A program made the translations under genes and the position numbers. The notes beneath the pieces were generated by a model. That model had not been told where the DNA came from, made no database searches, and saw only the letters and a list, made by a program, of their open reading frames with translations. A stretch of 64,000 nt of DNA from Trichopria drosophilae (Eukaryota; Arthropoda; Insecta; Hymenoptera; Diapriidae), in contig CM059587.1 in the NCBI GenBank assembly GCA_030407085.1, forward strand, positions 103,995,501 to 104,059,500, given 5' to 3'. Within the stretch, counting starts at the first letter, position 1, and every line of letters starts with the position of its first letter. Positions 21,808 to 33,783 of this stretch are shown piece by piece.

Positions 21808-22070
21808 AACGTGTTCAAAACATTCTCTAAAAATGTCAACCCATTCTTTGAGCAATTCATATAACATTTTTTCAGCAACATTACGCCCGCAAATCTGTCA
21901 CTTTCAAGTAAAACGTTTTTTAAAAAATTTGTAATTTCGGATAATTAAAAAAAATATGCAAAACATTCTTTAAAAATGTCAATGTACACTTCGAGCAATT
22001 CTTATAACTTATTTTACAACATTTTCTCAACAAATCTGTTATTTTCATAAAAAAAATCGCGGGATAAAAA
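21808..22070. repeat. Tandem duplication, period ~151 bp
   Basis: CAAAACATTCTCTAAAAATG at 21808 recurs as CAAAACATTCTTTAAAAATG at 21959. It is followed in both copies by a GAGCAATTC(A/T)TATAAC segment and an AAATCTGT segment. Two diverged tandem copies, non-coding. Confidence 0.78.
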
Positions 22071-23180
22071 TTGCTGATTCTCTCTCTAGGGAGCAAAATA
22101 TCGTTTTGCATATAGGTATGTTTATTATAACAGTTTACAAATATATGAGGTTGCTCTGTTCGCTTTGCTCGGTTATCAAACCTGCACTAGACGTCGTTAA
22201 ACACGTATTTTGTTTCCTTGTTGCAGACAGTACTATTTTTTGTTTTATTGTTTTATGAAATTGTCGTTATTATTAATGTTTAAAAATGTCTTTTTTCTAA
22301 GTATTACATCGTAGTGGTGGTCATTTTCATGGTACCAAAATGATTAAAAAAATTGTATACTATTTAAAAGTAAAATGAGAAGTTGGTCAATTATTTTTTC
22401 AAACTAATTTGTTAAAGATATTTCCAATTATTAACTCGCTGTGCTCGTTAGTTCCTTATTTTTATAGAATCGATTTGTATAGAAACGCATTATCTAAATG
22501 GGTGATGTATAAAAAATTGATTACTTTTATATAAAAATCGTAGACTTTTTAATCAAAAGTTGCCACTAAATAATATATAATATTTATGAATTATGTTAAT
22601 TTTGATATTATTTAATAAAATATGTAATTCGTTGCATATTAGAATTAAAGGTTGTAACAATTTTTATCGTTATTACCAATTGATAGTTTAAAAAATTGTT
22701 AGTAATGCCAATTTTTCTTTTTTTAAACTATTAGAAAATATGTCTGCAATAATTTTATAGATCCACATAATATATCCAGAATTCATCACATTGGAAAAAA
22801 TTACAGTAGAACCACACACTAGTGAAACTGTGGGGCTGGTTTTTTCTCTCACATTAGTGAACTGACGAATTTTTACGATTTCTCAGAGATTTTAAAAGTT
22901 ATTGCTATCTTTTTAAAGTGTTGGGTAAATAGATAAGTACACATATCTATACCTACATACACTATCATAAAATGAGTAAGCTGATTGTTTACTAGTGTGA
23001 GGTTCATACTAGGAAAAAGTGTTCACTAGAGTAAGGTTCACTAGTGCCATCGGTTAACATTAACAGCAATATGTATCTTATAATTTTTGTGTACTTTTTG
23101 ATGTGGTTTATTTTTTGCTGCGACCCCAAGATTGTCAAATATGTCTATCGAAACACAAAAAAAAATTTATTTTATTTTAA
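22071..23180. other. AT-rich DNA with clustered CACTAGTG-like words
   Basis: No gene seen. Between 22800 and 23050 the words CACTAGTG, CATTAGTGAA and ACTAGTGTGAGG recur on both strands, starting with CAGTAGAACCACACACTAG. This may be the remnant of a pogo/mariner-like element, but a matching inverted end was not found. Confidence 0.4.
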
Positions 23181-23189
23181 CGAACCTTA

Positions 23190-24115
23190 AAGTTCAAAAT
23201 GGCGTCACAAATATATGTCCAATGCCTCTAAATAAATACATTCGTTCTGGATAAAAACTGATGAAACTGAGAATTTATATATTTTTGGTGGTAATAATTA
23301 CGAATCTACGGTTACCGTTTCAAAATTCAAAATGGCAGATCAAATATGGCGGACGAAGTCTAAGAAGCTTGATTAAAAATGCAAACGAAGTTGCGATATT
23401 GGCGATTTATCATCTTGGTTTCTGACTATGAATCTGAGGCGTAATTTGAAAAATTCAAAATGGTATCTCATAATATGGCGTTAATATATTTGTTTTTTTT
23501 ATTTGTCATAAATAAAGTCATAAAATATTTATATGTATTTTGGTTCAATGTTTACGAATCTTAATTCATCATTTTTAAATTAATGCGGAAATTGAATATT
23601 TGTATATTATTTGTCCCAATGCAATGATTCAGATATCATATTTGAACCGACATTTTGAATATAAAAAATAATGATCTCAGATTCCTAATCAAAACAAATA
23701 TAAATAATCAATTTCATGAATTTTTATCAAGAACGAATATAGTGTTACATGAAATTGTTATACGAATAAGGTGCGTCAGCCATATTTTCATATCGCCAAT
23801 TTGATTTTTGAAATTCTAATAACAAATTTGTAATAAAAAGTAACGCTTATTTATGTAATAATTATACCTAGTCGTTTTAAAAAATGAAAACATTGAGAAA
23901 TACGATATTCTACACATTTCAACAATTAAGAAAGCCATTGTGAATCGGCCATTTTGAGTTTTGAAATTATGTCACTTGAACTTTAAAGTATAAATCATTA
24001 TTCCATTCAATTCATACTTTCAGCGAGTTTGAACGACGTTTTCATATAAGATTCTTTGAACATTAAAAAATTTTCTGTGTTTTTTGTGTTTCGGCGGCCA
24101 TATTAAAAAATGTTA
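23190..24115. repeat. Decayed array of the AAAATGGCGGATCC module
   Basis: At least three forward degenerate units are visible: TTCAAAATGGCGTCAC near 23193, TTCAAAATGGCAGATC near 23323 and TTCAAAATGGTATCTC near 23453. GCGGCCATATT near 24092 is an inverted remnant. The spacing of about 130 bp matches the unit of the piggyBac-like element at 0.9-1.4 kb. Confidence 0.65.
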
Positions 24116-26183
24116 GTGGCCACAAAAAATAAACCACAGATTCGAAAAGAGCACACTCAAAAACTATACTTGGCATTTAACATTCCATGTTTATTTCGGG
24201 TTACTTACAATAAATCCTTTATTAACTGAAGCTTTCGTTTTAAACAAATTTTGAAACGTGGTTAACTAATGGGTAAAAGCTAGTTTTGGATTGGCTCGAA
24301 AGTAAGTTTTCATTTTTATTGTGCTTTTGACAGATACCTTTCCGGTTATTTATTAGAGTAAATGCTTTCCACTGTCACTATGTTTACTAAACAGCTTTTT
24401 TGTTTTCACTATGCATATAAATGTATACGTTTTTTAAAAGTTTTGTTTATAATGGTGAAAGAGTTTGTTTCCCTATTCATTTATCAGTCACGAAATTTCT
24501 TCCCTGCATGTTATATCTGCATTTTGAGTGCACACATACCAAGACAGTATTGGTTTACCTTTTATACTGATGTTCTTACTGTGTTCTTAGAACTTGAATA
24601 AAAAAACTCGTTTCGCGCGCGAGTTCACACCTAACCGGAGGATCCGTCTTTCCGGGTTCCTTCCGCCTACATTGCTCGAAGTCTCCCATAAAATTTTGCA
24701 TTATTTTCAAGAAACACCATAACTTCTAGATTCTTTAAAATTAAGTCTAAAAATCCATTTCTGTAATGAAAAAATGCATTTGAGGTATTCAAAAACGTCT
24801 TACGTGGATACTTCTTGAATTTCCTGTACGTGTAAACCTCGTTTGAAGTATCGGATAAATTTCGAATTCAGGCCAAAACCATATAAACTATACCTAGAGG
24901 ATTATGTGACAGATATCCGGTTTTTGTACCTGAGTGAGCTTTGTCCAAAATTCGTTAGAAATTCAGCTGGTTTCTGTGTTCGAGGAACGCTCCAATTTAG
25001 GTGCGTGTATCTGGTTCAATTTGTATTCATCCATATCTACTTTTTATGAGTTTTGACATTTTCACTAAAAGGAGTAGACGATGTTTTATTACTAACTTTA
25101 TCTCATGTCAAATATTTTTAGATTCAGCTTTAACCAACACAGGATTCTCACAGCTTTTACCAATTTTATTTATTAAACTTAATTTTGACCTGTGTTTGAA
25201 ATGAAGCTTATCTGCGTTGGATTAATACAAGAAATAATAATGGATTTGGTGATTTAGTCACTAATTTTTTTGAGGGAAAGACGAGCAAGTTCTATTTGCA
25301 AGCTTCCAACTTTCTTAGAGTCAATTTCAAATTTTAAAAAGGCGGAGTTTCTTTCTTTAAAAATTGTTCGATTTTCTCTCGAAAAAATTTAGAAAATTAA
25401 GAATAGAATTCAACTAATAATTTCATAGCAATCGAAAATATTTTTACTGTTTTTATTTTCTGGTTTGGAATATAATTCGTAACGAAAAAGATATTCAGAA
25501 CTAAGTTTAGTTAGGTAATCATAATAGTGTTAATAAATATAATCCAATGAAGTTGACTAGTAATTGAACGTCGTGTTCAATATTTGAGTAGTTTCTAACA
25601 TTTTACTGTTTAAAAATTTGATTAATTAAATGTTGATTCGTCACTGTAAAAGTTGCAATAAATTCCACCAATATAAAAAGTAATTACCACAATTTGTAAA
25701 AGTTTAATATTTCGATCCTCTACTGTGTGATAAAATGTCAAAATTTCAAATTTTTGTGGTATTAATTGCCAGAAGAACGTATTTGTAACTATGGTTGGTT
25801 TAACATTATTTTAAAATTGTATAACAAATTTGTAAGCAAATTATTTTAAAATTGTACAACAAATTTGAAAAAACGCAGTATACAAAGTCAATTTCCGAAA
25901 TAACTTGCCTGTAATTTTACTTGTCAATAAAGTCATGAACTACAATCTACAATTAAGAATAAAATTCTGATTACGATGAAATCTATAAATTGAAATATTA
26001 TTGAAACAGCTACTAATTAAAATGGTGAAAATTATGCAAATTAATTTAATAGTAAAATCTCCTGAATATTCAAATTCATATAAATTGAAGATAGTAACTA
26101 AACTGTTTAAAAATTACTGACTATCTCATGTTAGTTACAACTAATTGGTATTTTTTATTAACTATGCCAATAGTTACAACTGT
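24116..26183. other. AT-rich DNA, no supported gene
   Basis: Open frames at 24362-24601, 24843-25049 and 25001-25204 are short, hydrophobic or mixed, and carry no motif. A GC-richer patch at 24605-24690, with GCGCGCGAG and CCGGAGGATCCG, stands out from the surroundings but has no clear function. Confidence 0.4.
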
Positions 26184-26352
26184 ATAAAGTTCTTGAAATG
26201 AAAATTCACTCTTTACGGAGTGAAAATTGAGCCACTTTAGTGAAAGAGTTCTCGCTCCTTTAAAATGAATTTTCTCATTGTAGAGCTGATTTTCACTCAT
26301 AAATAATCTTTAAGTAGAGTTTCTCAATTTTCACTCCATCAAGAGTGAGCTT
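26184..26352. mobile_element. MITE, GAGTGAAAATTGAG family, copy B
   Basis: GGAGTGAAAATTGAGCCACT near 26218 is opposed by CTCAATTTTCACTCCATCAA near 26324. An additional inner pair of TTCACTC words is present. Length and layout match the copies at 31.3 and 32.7 kb. Confidence 0.75.
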
Positions 26353-27611
26353 TGATAACAATAAATGGTATTTTAGGATAAACTAAGAAATTTTAATTAA
26401 CTAACAATTATTTTTTTATTACACAACTTTTAACACGAAATAAAATGTGGAATTTCATGTAGCTGTTGTTTTAAATGTTTTTTATGGCAAATTAATGCCA
26501 ATCAATTGTAATAAACATAACGAAATAAACAAGGTAGTTAGGTAACTACTAATGTACTTACTAATTTAGTAGCATAATTATAGTAATATTTGAGAATTGA
26601 ATCTGAAATTTTGAATAGTTACGGTAAGAATAAATAAAATAACTTTTAGGTAATAAACATTATTTTGTAAAGGCTGATTTATTAAATTTATTACTAAGAT
26701 TATTAGTTATGCTATTAAATTAGTAAATACATTAGTAGTATGCTAACTTTCATGGTTTTTTTAAATACATTTATTATTATTGGCTGCTTTTCATTTGTAT
26801 AAAAACACCACAACTATATGACTTTTGTTCGTTAGTACGTTTTACTAATATTTCTATTCATGGATATAATTTTAGTAAAAATTGTATTCTTAGTTGCAAT
26901 GGATGCATTCATGACTAACTAAAATGACAAGTTATTTAAAAAATTATTGAACTTGATATCATAACGTTCTGTTAAGTTTATTAAACAATTTATAAATAAT
27001 TATCAACAATAATAAAATAAACAAATGAATATTAAGGATTACAAATAAAAATACAAAATTTTCAATTTACATACTTACAATAATGATATAAAATAACAAA
27101 ATTTAGTATTAATGTAAAAATAATATTAGTGTGAAATAAAAATAAATCGAAGATATAAAACATTCCGCTCGTTCTTATACATTTTTTGAAAGGTTTTGAC
27201 AGTTCTACTTGAAGTATAAAAATACGTGGGATAGGTCAAGTTGGGACTTCCCTAATACTGATAAATATAGCGTTGAAAATGAGTAAGCTTCTATCGTGAA
27301 AGAATTCGAAAGTTGGAAGACACGATCCAGACATGGACTATTTTTTGCTGCAGTCTTCTCTCGTAACTTATAGTCACACTTTTTATAATTAGAATAATCT
27401 CAAAATCAATATCTTTACCAAAATTCTATAAATTGATATATAGCCACAAAACACTTTTTTGAATGAATTAAATTAATTTTTTTTTAATATAAACCTTTAA
27501 ATTAATAATGTAAATTATATATTATTATTAATTTTACATTTTAAAATAAAACTTATAACTTTAGAATTAATATATAAAATATTACAATTTAGGATACGTT
27601 TGTAATTTTTG
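26353..27611. other. AT-rich DNA, nothing recognised
   Basis: Very AT-rich sequence without open frames of note. Loose ACTAATTTAGTA-type words around 26540-26750 are short self-complementary motifs, not a clear array. Confidence 0.4.
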
Positions 27612-27780
27612 AATGGATTCTTTGGAGTTAAAATTCACTCTGTATGGAGTGAAAATTAAGGCGCTGTAATGAAAGGGTGAGTTTTCACTCATTAAGAGTA
27701 AGAATTCACTTGTTAAGAGTGATTATTCACAGTTTTACTAGAGAGGTTAAATTTTTACTCCACAAAGAGTAAATTTTCAG
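27612..27780. mobile_element. MITE, GAGTGAAAATTGAG family, copy C
   Basis: The left part is GATTCTTTGGAGTTAAAATT, then CACTCTGTATGGAGTG. The right part is GGTTAAATTTTTACTCCACA. It shares the inner TTTTCACTCATTAAGAGT words. It is the most diverged member of the family. Confidence 0.65.
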
Positions 27781-29104
27781 TATAAGAAATTAAGAAATAA
27801 ATTCAGATATATACTGAAAATTATAATAATTATTCTTATGTTATTATTAATACTAACTTAAATTATGACAATAATTAATGTATTTAAATTAATGCAAGTT
27901 ATGCATAAAATATTAAAGTATTCAAATTCTTCATTCAGAAAAAAATAATATTGTTTACATTTACTTTATGTACATTAATGTTAATAATAACTATAAATAT
28001 TGATTTTATTGATTGCAGAACTTTTTATTTGATGTATTTTATTACAGTCAAAATATACGTAAATTATTGTCATTATCAGTTACAATAATACACAATCCAA
28101 GATGATGAGCATAAAATTGCTTTTTTTTTGTTTCGAGAGGGGACAAAGTTCTCATCATTCGAAGTTCCAAAAAAGGTGCAGTTCCCCTAGATTCTCGGTT
28201 TCAATTTCTACTCATGTACAGAATAAAAAAGTTCTATCTTTAGAAATTTAAGAGGGCATTAGGGAGGGCGATTTTATAAAAATGATCTTCTATAGGATCC
28301 CACGACTTGAAGTAAAACAGTTTGAACTTATTTCATTCTTTCTAATCTATATATATTTTATTGTCACGTAACAGTCTAGACAAGCATAAATCTCATATTT
28401 TTTATATTTTAATGTTACTGAGATAAATAAGTTTTAAATACAGGATTACTTAAAAATAATCTCAAATTTAGTTAAAAAATGTTTTGTAAATGTTGTTCAT
28501 AGAAAAAATGTAAAAATGTGCTTTTTACGTTACTAAAGAACTAATTCGATAAAAACAAACATAAAAAGGAAAAATCTTGAATCGTTGACTTTAACAATCA
28601 TTTAATACATTTTTCTGTCATGTAATTAAAAAAAATATTATTGAAAATACATAAATAGTTATATTTTAGTCTGTAAATGATTTTACATCATACATTCGTA
28701 TGGTCTATCTGACGTGGATCACGTAGCCTTTAAAATACTTTATGCACGTAGTTTTTCGAATATACATTTATGTGAAAGTTATCATTAAATATATAATGTT
28801 GAGTTCAACGGCACTAAAGATGTAAAGTCTTCATATACCAAAATTCCTATGCAAGAGGCGATTACTAGTTTTATTAATGTTGGTCACTTCAAAAAATTAA
28901 CTTTCCTGATTTATAGTTTCTATAAAAGTAATCATGCACGATTCAGCTATTCCTTCTCTATAGATTAAGTCTTTAGCTTAAGAGGTATAAATTGGAGACG
29001 ATATTTTAAGCCTCCTGAAACAGTATCCCCTTTAAGGAGGTCCAATGTTTCATATTTAACATTTCTAATCATCATTTTAAATAAAATCGATCCATACTTT
29101 TCAG
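27781..29104. other. AT-rich DNA, nothing recognised
   Basis: No open frame, RNA gene or repeat structure that I could support. Confidence 0.4.
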
Positions 29105-29255
29105 ACCTTAGTTTCTTTTAGAGACACTAGGTGGTGCTTCAACGCAAAAATGAACTCGCGTGGCATTGTGATCATTACATTGTGGTAATGTGATCTACAT
29201 TTATAAAATCTGAGTTTCTTCTAAAGAAACTAGATGGCGTTCGAATCTATAATTG
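29105..29255. repeat. Tandem duplication (~101 bp) carrying two CTCF-like words
   Basis: AGTTTCTTTTAGAGACACTA near 29108 is repeated as AGTTTCTTCTAAAGAAACTA near 29212. Each is followed by GGTGGTGCTTC or GATGGCGTTCG. The CACTAGGTGGTGC and AACTAGATGGCG words resemble the AGRKGGCGC core of insect CTCF sites; this is only a resemblance. Confidence 0.55.
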
Positions 29256-30189
29256 AACTTCAGTAACATTCAGTTCATATACCCATCGATATCTGTAATA
29301 AAGTAATAAGTGCTTTTACGGTTTGAAAAATAGCAACTGCCAATTTAGTACTATTATTACATGACCTTTAGTCAATAAATAACTATATTTAAAATGAAAC
29401 CAGTTAAACAAACATGAATTAATTGCAATAATTAAGCGAAAAAAAGGAATCTATAGTTCTAAGGAATATATTTAATAAGATCTTAAAAATATATGTCTCA
29501 GAAAACTAATCAAGATGCTGTTAAGATGTTCTAGAAATTATGAATTTTAAATTCTTTTTAATACCTTTACATGTTTATTCAATAGAATTTTATAAAACTG
29601 TTTAAAAATCTTTTTTAACGGTCTTTTTAAATTTTTCTGAGATTTTCTTCTGAACAAAATTATTGAAAAACGTCTTTTCAAAATCTTTTTCAGGTCTTTT
29701 TTTCAGAAAAGATTGTAGAAAAATATTTCGTAACAAAATAATTTTAATAACTTACGAAGATGCAAAGAAATTATTAATCATTGAAATATTACAGAATATA
29801 AATATCGAACAATTTTCATACTTTTCAACTATGTTGAGTAGAAATTTACACTAAAAATCTAAATTAAAACTATTTTTCAAAATTAAAATTCATACAAGTA
29901 GATCTAATTACTGTATATAATTTCCTGAAATATATTACAGAGCTTAATTTAGAATGGACTAAGTACTTTCAGTAGTTCAATAAGTAACTATCCTTTATTT
30001 ACGAAAATCCTCGTTCGATTCGTAATGAATCTCTTTGATATTTATTATATAATCATTAGAATGTCATGTATACAGATGCTGATTTTTTAAAAATCGATTA
30101 AATCGGTTTTAATTTTTATTTTTTATCGTGAAATGCTACATTTTCGACGCGGGACTTTAGAACTTCCTTCAATTAATATACCCTTTCAT
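29256..30189. other. AT-rich DNA, nothing recognised
   Basis: A 63-codon open frame at 29663-29854 (+) is lysine/phenylalanine/isoleucine-rich from base composition alone. No other structure is supported. Confidence 0.4.
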
Positions 30190-30560
30190 GTATGAAACTT
30201 GCGGGTGCCAGTAGAAAAACCGACGTTCATAAAGAAGACACGAAAAAAACAGACACGTGGAAGGTGCGGGTCGAAAAACCGACAAATCAAAAAGTCGACA
30301 GGTCTAAAAACCGTCAGTAAAAAAATCGTCAATTTAAAAAATATCTGTCCACTTGTCGATGTGTCCATTTTGTTATGACAGCTGTTTGACTGCCGGCTTT
30401 ATGATTTGTCGGTTTTCGACCCGCAAACCACATTGACAAGCAGACACATTTTGTGAAACTGTCGGTTTTTCCCTGTCGGCTTTTCCATTGTTGATTTTTT
30501 TATTGTAGCGTTTTTGACCTGTCGGCTTTTGGATTCGTCGGTTTTCGACCCACGCCCTAA
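30190..30560. repeat. Inverted-repeat block built of GTCGGTTTTTCGACC words
   Basis: GGTGCGGGTCGAAAAACCGA from 30263, continuing through AAGTCGACAGGTC to about 30313, is matched by the complement of 30509-30557, which ends GTCGGTTTTCGACCCACGCC. A further inverted copy (TTTGTCGGTTTTCGACCCGC) lies at about 30406-30425. Words of the type AAAAACCGAC recur more than ten times. It is non-coding; the 60-codon minus-strand frame inside it is spurious. Confidence 0.8.
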
Positions 30561-31145
30561 CTTACGGATAAAGTCACAATAATTTAGTAATAATGCGGTC
30601 GGCGTATTGGTTTTTAAAAAAAACTTAACAGTTTTTCCGTAAGGAGATATCGCTTACTGCAAGTTAATTAAATTTAATTATTTTCATTATATTAATTAAC
30701 ATACGTTAATAATGTAGTGCTTTTGAACCTTAACTTATTCACTTATTATCCAATAGGAAAGTTCGAAATTAGGATGTAACACAATAGTATTTAATTGTTA
30801 ATTAGTACTATTGGTGTACATATTAAATTTGAATCTTCTTATGGAAATACGTGGTCAAAAAAAGAATGTAAATTGCACGCATCTGTCGTAAGATGTTATA
30901 AAGTTCATTAACAAATTTGTTGTTTTTAAAATTACCTCTCAACAATTTTGCAAAACCATCTCAGATCTCGAAAATGTTTTTTGGTTACTTAAAAAAAGAT
31001 ATAGCAGACCTTTTTAAGATTATTTTGAATCTTTTATTTTATTGTTCCGCCCTGTTTAATTTCTAATTAAATTTTTATTTTACAGTCCGAAAGTTCTGTC
31101 CTGATAGTTCATATTTGATAGTTCTTATTCTTATATATTACTTAT
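30561..31145. other. AT-rich DNA, nothing recognised
   Basis: No open frame or structured repeat that I can support. Confidence 0.4.
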
Positions 31146-31534
31146 AGGTGCTTAAAAGACGTCTTTAAGAACTCTTTAAGATGTCTTAAAATTTTGACGT
31201 GTCTTAATACTCCAAAATATCTATGAATAAAGAAGACTTATGTATTGATTTTAAGAGCTGTACTCTCCAAATTCCTTGGAGTACAATTTCACTCTTTTAA
31301 GCGGGAGATTTTTTTCTGTCACTCTTGATGGAATGAAATGTCACTCTTCATAGAGTGCAATTTTCATTCTTTATAAAAGAGTAGCTCAATTTTCACTCCA
31401 AAGAATTTAGAGAACTGAACTCTTAAAATCAATACTTAAGTCTACTTCATTAAGAGCTCTTTTTATTAAGACAATTAGGAATTTTTAAGACACCTTAAAG
31501 AGCTTTTAAATACGTCTTTTACATTTAGGCACCT
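31146..31534. mobile_element. Palindromic element with a MITE at its apex
   Basis: The left arm starts AGGTGCTTAAAAGACGTCTT at 31146 and runs to GTATTGATTTTAAGAG (about 31244-31258). The right arm mirrors it from CTCTTAAAATCAATAC (about 31420) to TTAGGCACCT at 31525-31534. Arms are about 115 bp, and the loop is almost exactly MITE copy D. A related core is found at 31882-32084. Confidence 0.8.
31261..31413. mobile_element. MITE, GAGTGAAAATTGAG family, copy D
   Basis: The left end CTCTCCAAATTCCTTGGAGT and the right end complement CTCTAAATTCTTTGGAGTG form a terminal inverted repeat of about 20 bp that continues into AAAATTGAGC on the right side. It lies at the centre of the palindrome at 31146-31534. 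Confidence 0.82.
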
Positions 31535-31881
31535 GAAAGTAATGTTGAAGATTGAAAAATTAGAAGAGGACTAGAAGGAAGTAAATGGATCCGACAAAGA
31601 AGTGGACATATATTTCCTTTGAGGACGTGGTAATTTAAGAGCCTTGAAATACCACATAGTAATAGGCAAAAGTTCAGCGCCCTATGCTTGAGATATACCA
31701 GAAACGACAGGTGTCCGGTATGTGTTGGAAATTTATAGATATCAGAACACTCTTTGAATTTTGTACATTTTGCGAAATATTTATTTGATAAAAAGAAATT
31801 TACATGGAATATGACTAAAAAACAATAGTACATTTATATTTATATATAAAATCGATACATAAGTTTTCTTAAACAGGCGGA

Positions 31882-32084
31882 GCTCTTTCCGAACAGTATT
31901 TAAATAGTCCTTAACATTTTTAAGACATCTTAAACTGCTCTTAAAGACTTATTTTTTATGTTTGACACCTGAAAGATTATAAACAACTATTGTTCAATTT
32001 TCTACATTACTTTAAGGCGCTTAAACGTAAAAAGACATCTTTAAGAGCTCTTTAAGCTATCGTTAAATACTGGTCGGAAAGAGC
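31882..32084. mobile_element. 203-bp MITE with GCTCTTTCCGACCAG ends
   Basis: GCTCTTTCCGAACAGTATTT at 31882 and the complement of 32063-32084 form a 22-bp terminal inverted repeat with one mismatch. The interior holds AAAGACATCTTTAAGAGCTC, the same core as the palindromic element at 31146-31534. The two are therefore relatives. Confidence 0.8.
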
Positions 32085-32743
32085 ACTTCCTGTGATCATT
32101 AAGAAGACTTTTGTAATATTATATATATGAAATCTGCTTGTAACTTATCGTTTTTATAAAAAATGCGAACCCTGAGAGAAATTCAATATGACATTTTTGG
32201 TTTTAAACTTTGTGGACAGACCAAATTTATGTTAATCCCCACTATTGTTTTAGTATTTGATATGATTTTTTAAAAATTTGTGTAGCCATTTTACGACATA
32301 AAAATACTAAATTTTATTAGATAATAATAAATATTAAGGAAAGTACCGGATTGTCCTCGAAATTTTTGTCAGAATAGTAAAATGTACTATACAAGTTTTG
32401 GATCATTGATTACAGATTTTAGAATTTTTGTAACATTAATCAGTTCCTATTGTTTATTAAAAAGGAAGGATACTTATGAATCAATTTTTATTCATATTTG
32501 TTAACATAAAATCGTCCTGCAATTTTTACTTAATAAAATGTTATTCAATTATTTAAATTGTTTCGTAAATTCATAAAATAATTGTTTTTTATTGGCTTTC
32601 ACGTTCAAAAGTGTTTATTAAATCTAAATAATATATAATAATATAGCCAAATTTGAACAATGCCTTAAAATGTTACATAATCAATGTTTCATTTTATACA
32701 TATTCACGGACATTTTTTTGAAAAATGAACTCTTCCGGTTAGT
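32085..32743. other. AT-rich DNA, nothing recognised
   Basis: No gene or repeat structure supported. Confidence 0.4.
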
Positions 32744-32905
32744 ACTCTCTAAATTCCTTGGAGTGAAAATTGAGCCAATCTTTCACGAAGAGTGTAATGT
32801 TCACTCTATTGATAGTTTTTTTATAACTTTTTTTCACTATTGATGGAATGAAATGTCACTGTTAATAAAACAGTGGCTCAATTTTCACTGCAAGGAATTT
32901 AGAGT
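32744..32905. mobile_element. MITE, GAGTGAAAATTGAG family, copy E (best preserved)
   Basis: CTCTCTAAATTCCTTGGAGT at the left, continuing GAAAATTGAGCCA, faces the complement of TGGCTCAATTTTCACTGCAA with GGAATTTAGAG at the right. The terminal inverted repeat is about 33 bp with very few differences. Total length about 162 bp; it cannot code for a transposase. Confidence 0.88.
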
Positions 32906-33783
32906 TATTAGACTGAAAATAAGGTTAGTTGAAAATTGATATTTGTTTCTAGTAAAAATTACAATTTATAAACAAATTTGTTATTTAATATTTTAACATT
33001 TTTCTTAAAAAATGTAAGATTCAGGTTAGTAATTCGATGTACATTATAGTCATAGTATTATTTATAGTATTTCGTAAAAATTTACAATAATTTATAGTAA
33101 AAATTAAGTTTTAAAATTTTCGCAACCTCAACACTTTCATTGTGAATATGAATGAGTTCAATAGGAATTCATTTCCGTCAATATAAGTTGCTAAAAGCTA
33201 CAAAGAAAATGTTAAATCCCCTTTAATAGATTTTCGGAGATAGGAACTCCACACTTTCGCTTTCTTTGGGCCCGATATCGGTTTCCCAAAATTCGACCGT
33301 ATCGACGTGTATGACGTCACCCATGCAGGTTAACTGACGTATAAGATTTAAATACCGGGACAAATCAAAAGTATCTGCAATCCGTGAAGAATGCACGGCT
33401 TAACGCAATGAATATTCTGATTTATAACTAACCTATAAAAGGGGAATAAAGGACATCACCCCCACTGTGCTTTGGAACCTATAAACCTTTACCGGGACGA
33501 ATCTATTGTTTACGCACAATGCAGCTTTGGAGATTTAGAGAGCTTCTTAGAATCGACAATTGACACGATATGCCATACATTTTTTTGTACATCCAATTAC
33601 CGACATGTTACTGTTTCACATTACAAGTGCCACGAATGTCGATCGTTCTTCTTTTAAAACGTATAAGTCGCAAAATTAAAATTTCCTAGTAAATAGTAGG
33701 CTTTTATTGTAAAAAAATAAATTGCCTACAAAGTGGGCTATACAACAGTGGCTATTTTGCAGCAATCCATTATTGTAATATAA
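32906..33783. other. Moderately complex DNA, no supported gene
   Basis: The part from 33230 to 33660 is GC-richer and has a 62-codon frame at 33472-33657. That frame has no ATG start, no domain and no splice signals, so it is not called. A TATAAAAGGGG word at 33432-33442 looks like a TATA box, but no downstream gene is evident. Confidence 0.4.

Noticed and set aside
22800..23060. CAGTAGAACC at 22803 as the end of a mariner/pogo element
   Set aside because: No matching inverted end and no TA pair could be found; only scattered CACTAGTG words.
33432..33657. TATAAAAGGGG followed by a 62-codon frame as a small gene
   Set aside because: The frame starts at TTG, has no domain, and no polyadenylation or splice context is convincing.
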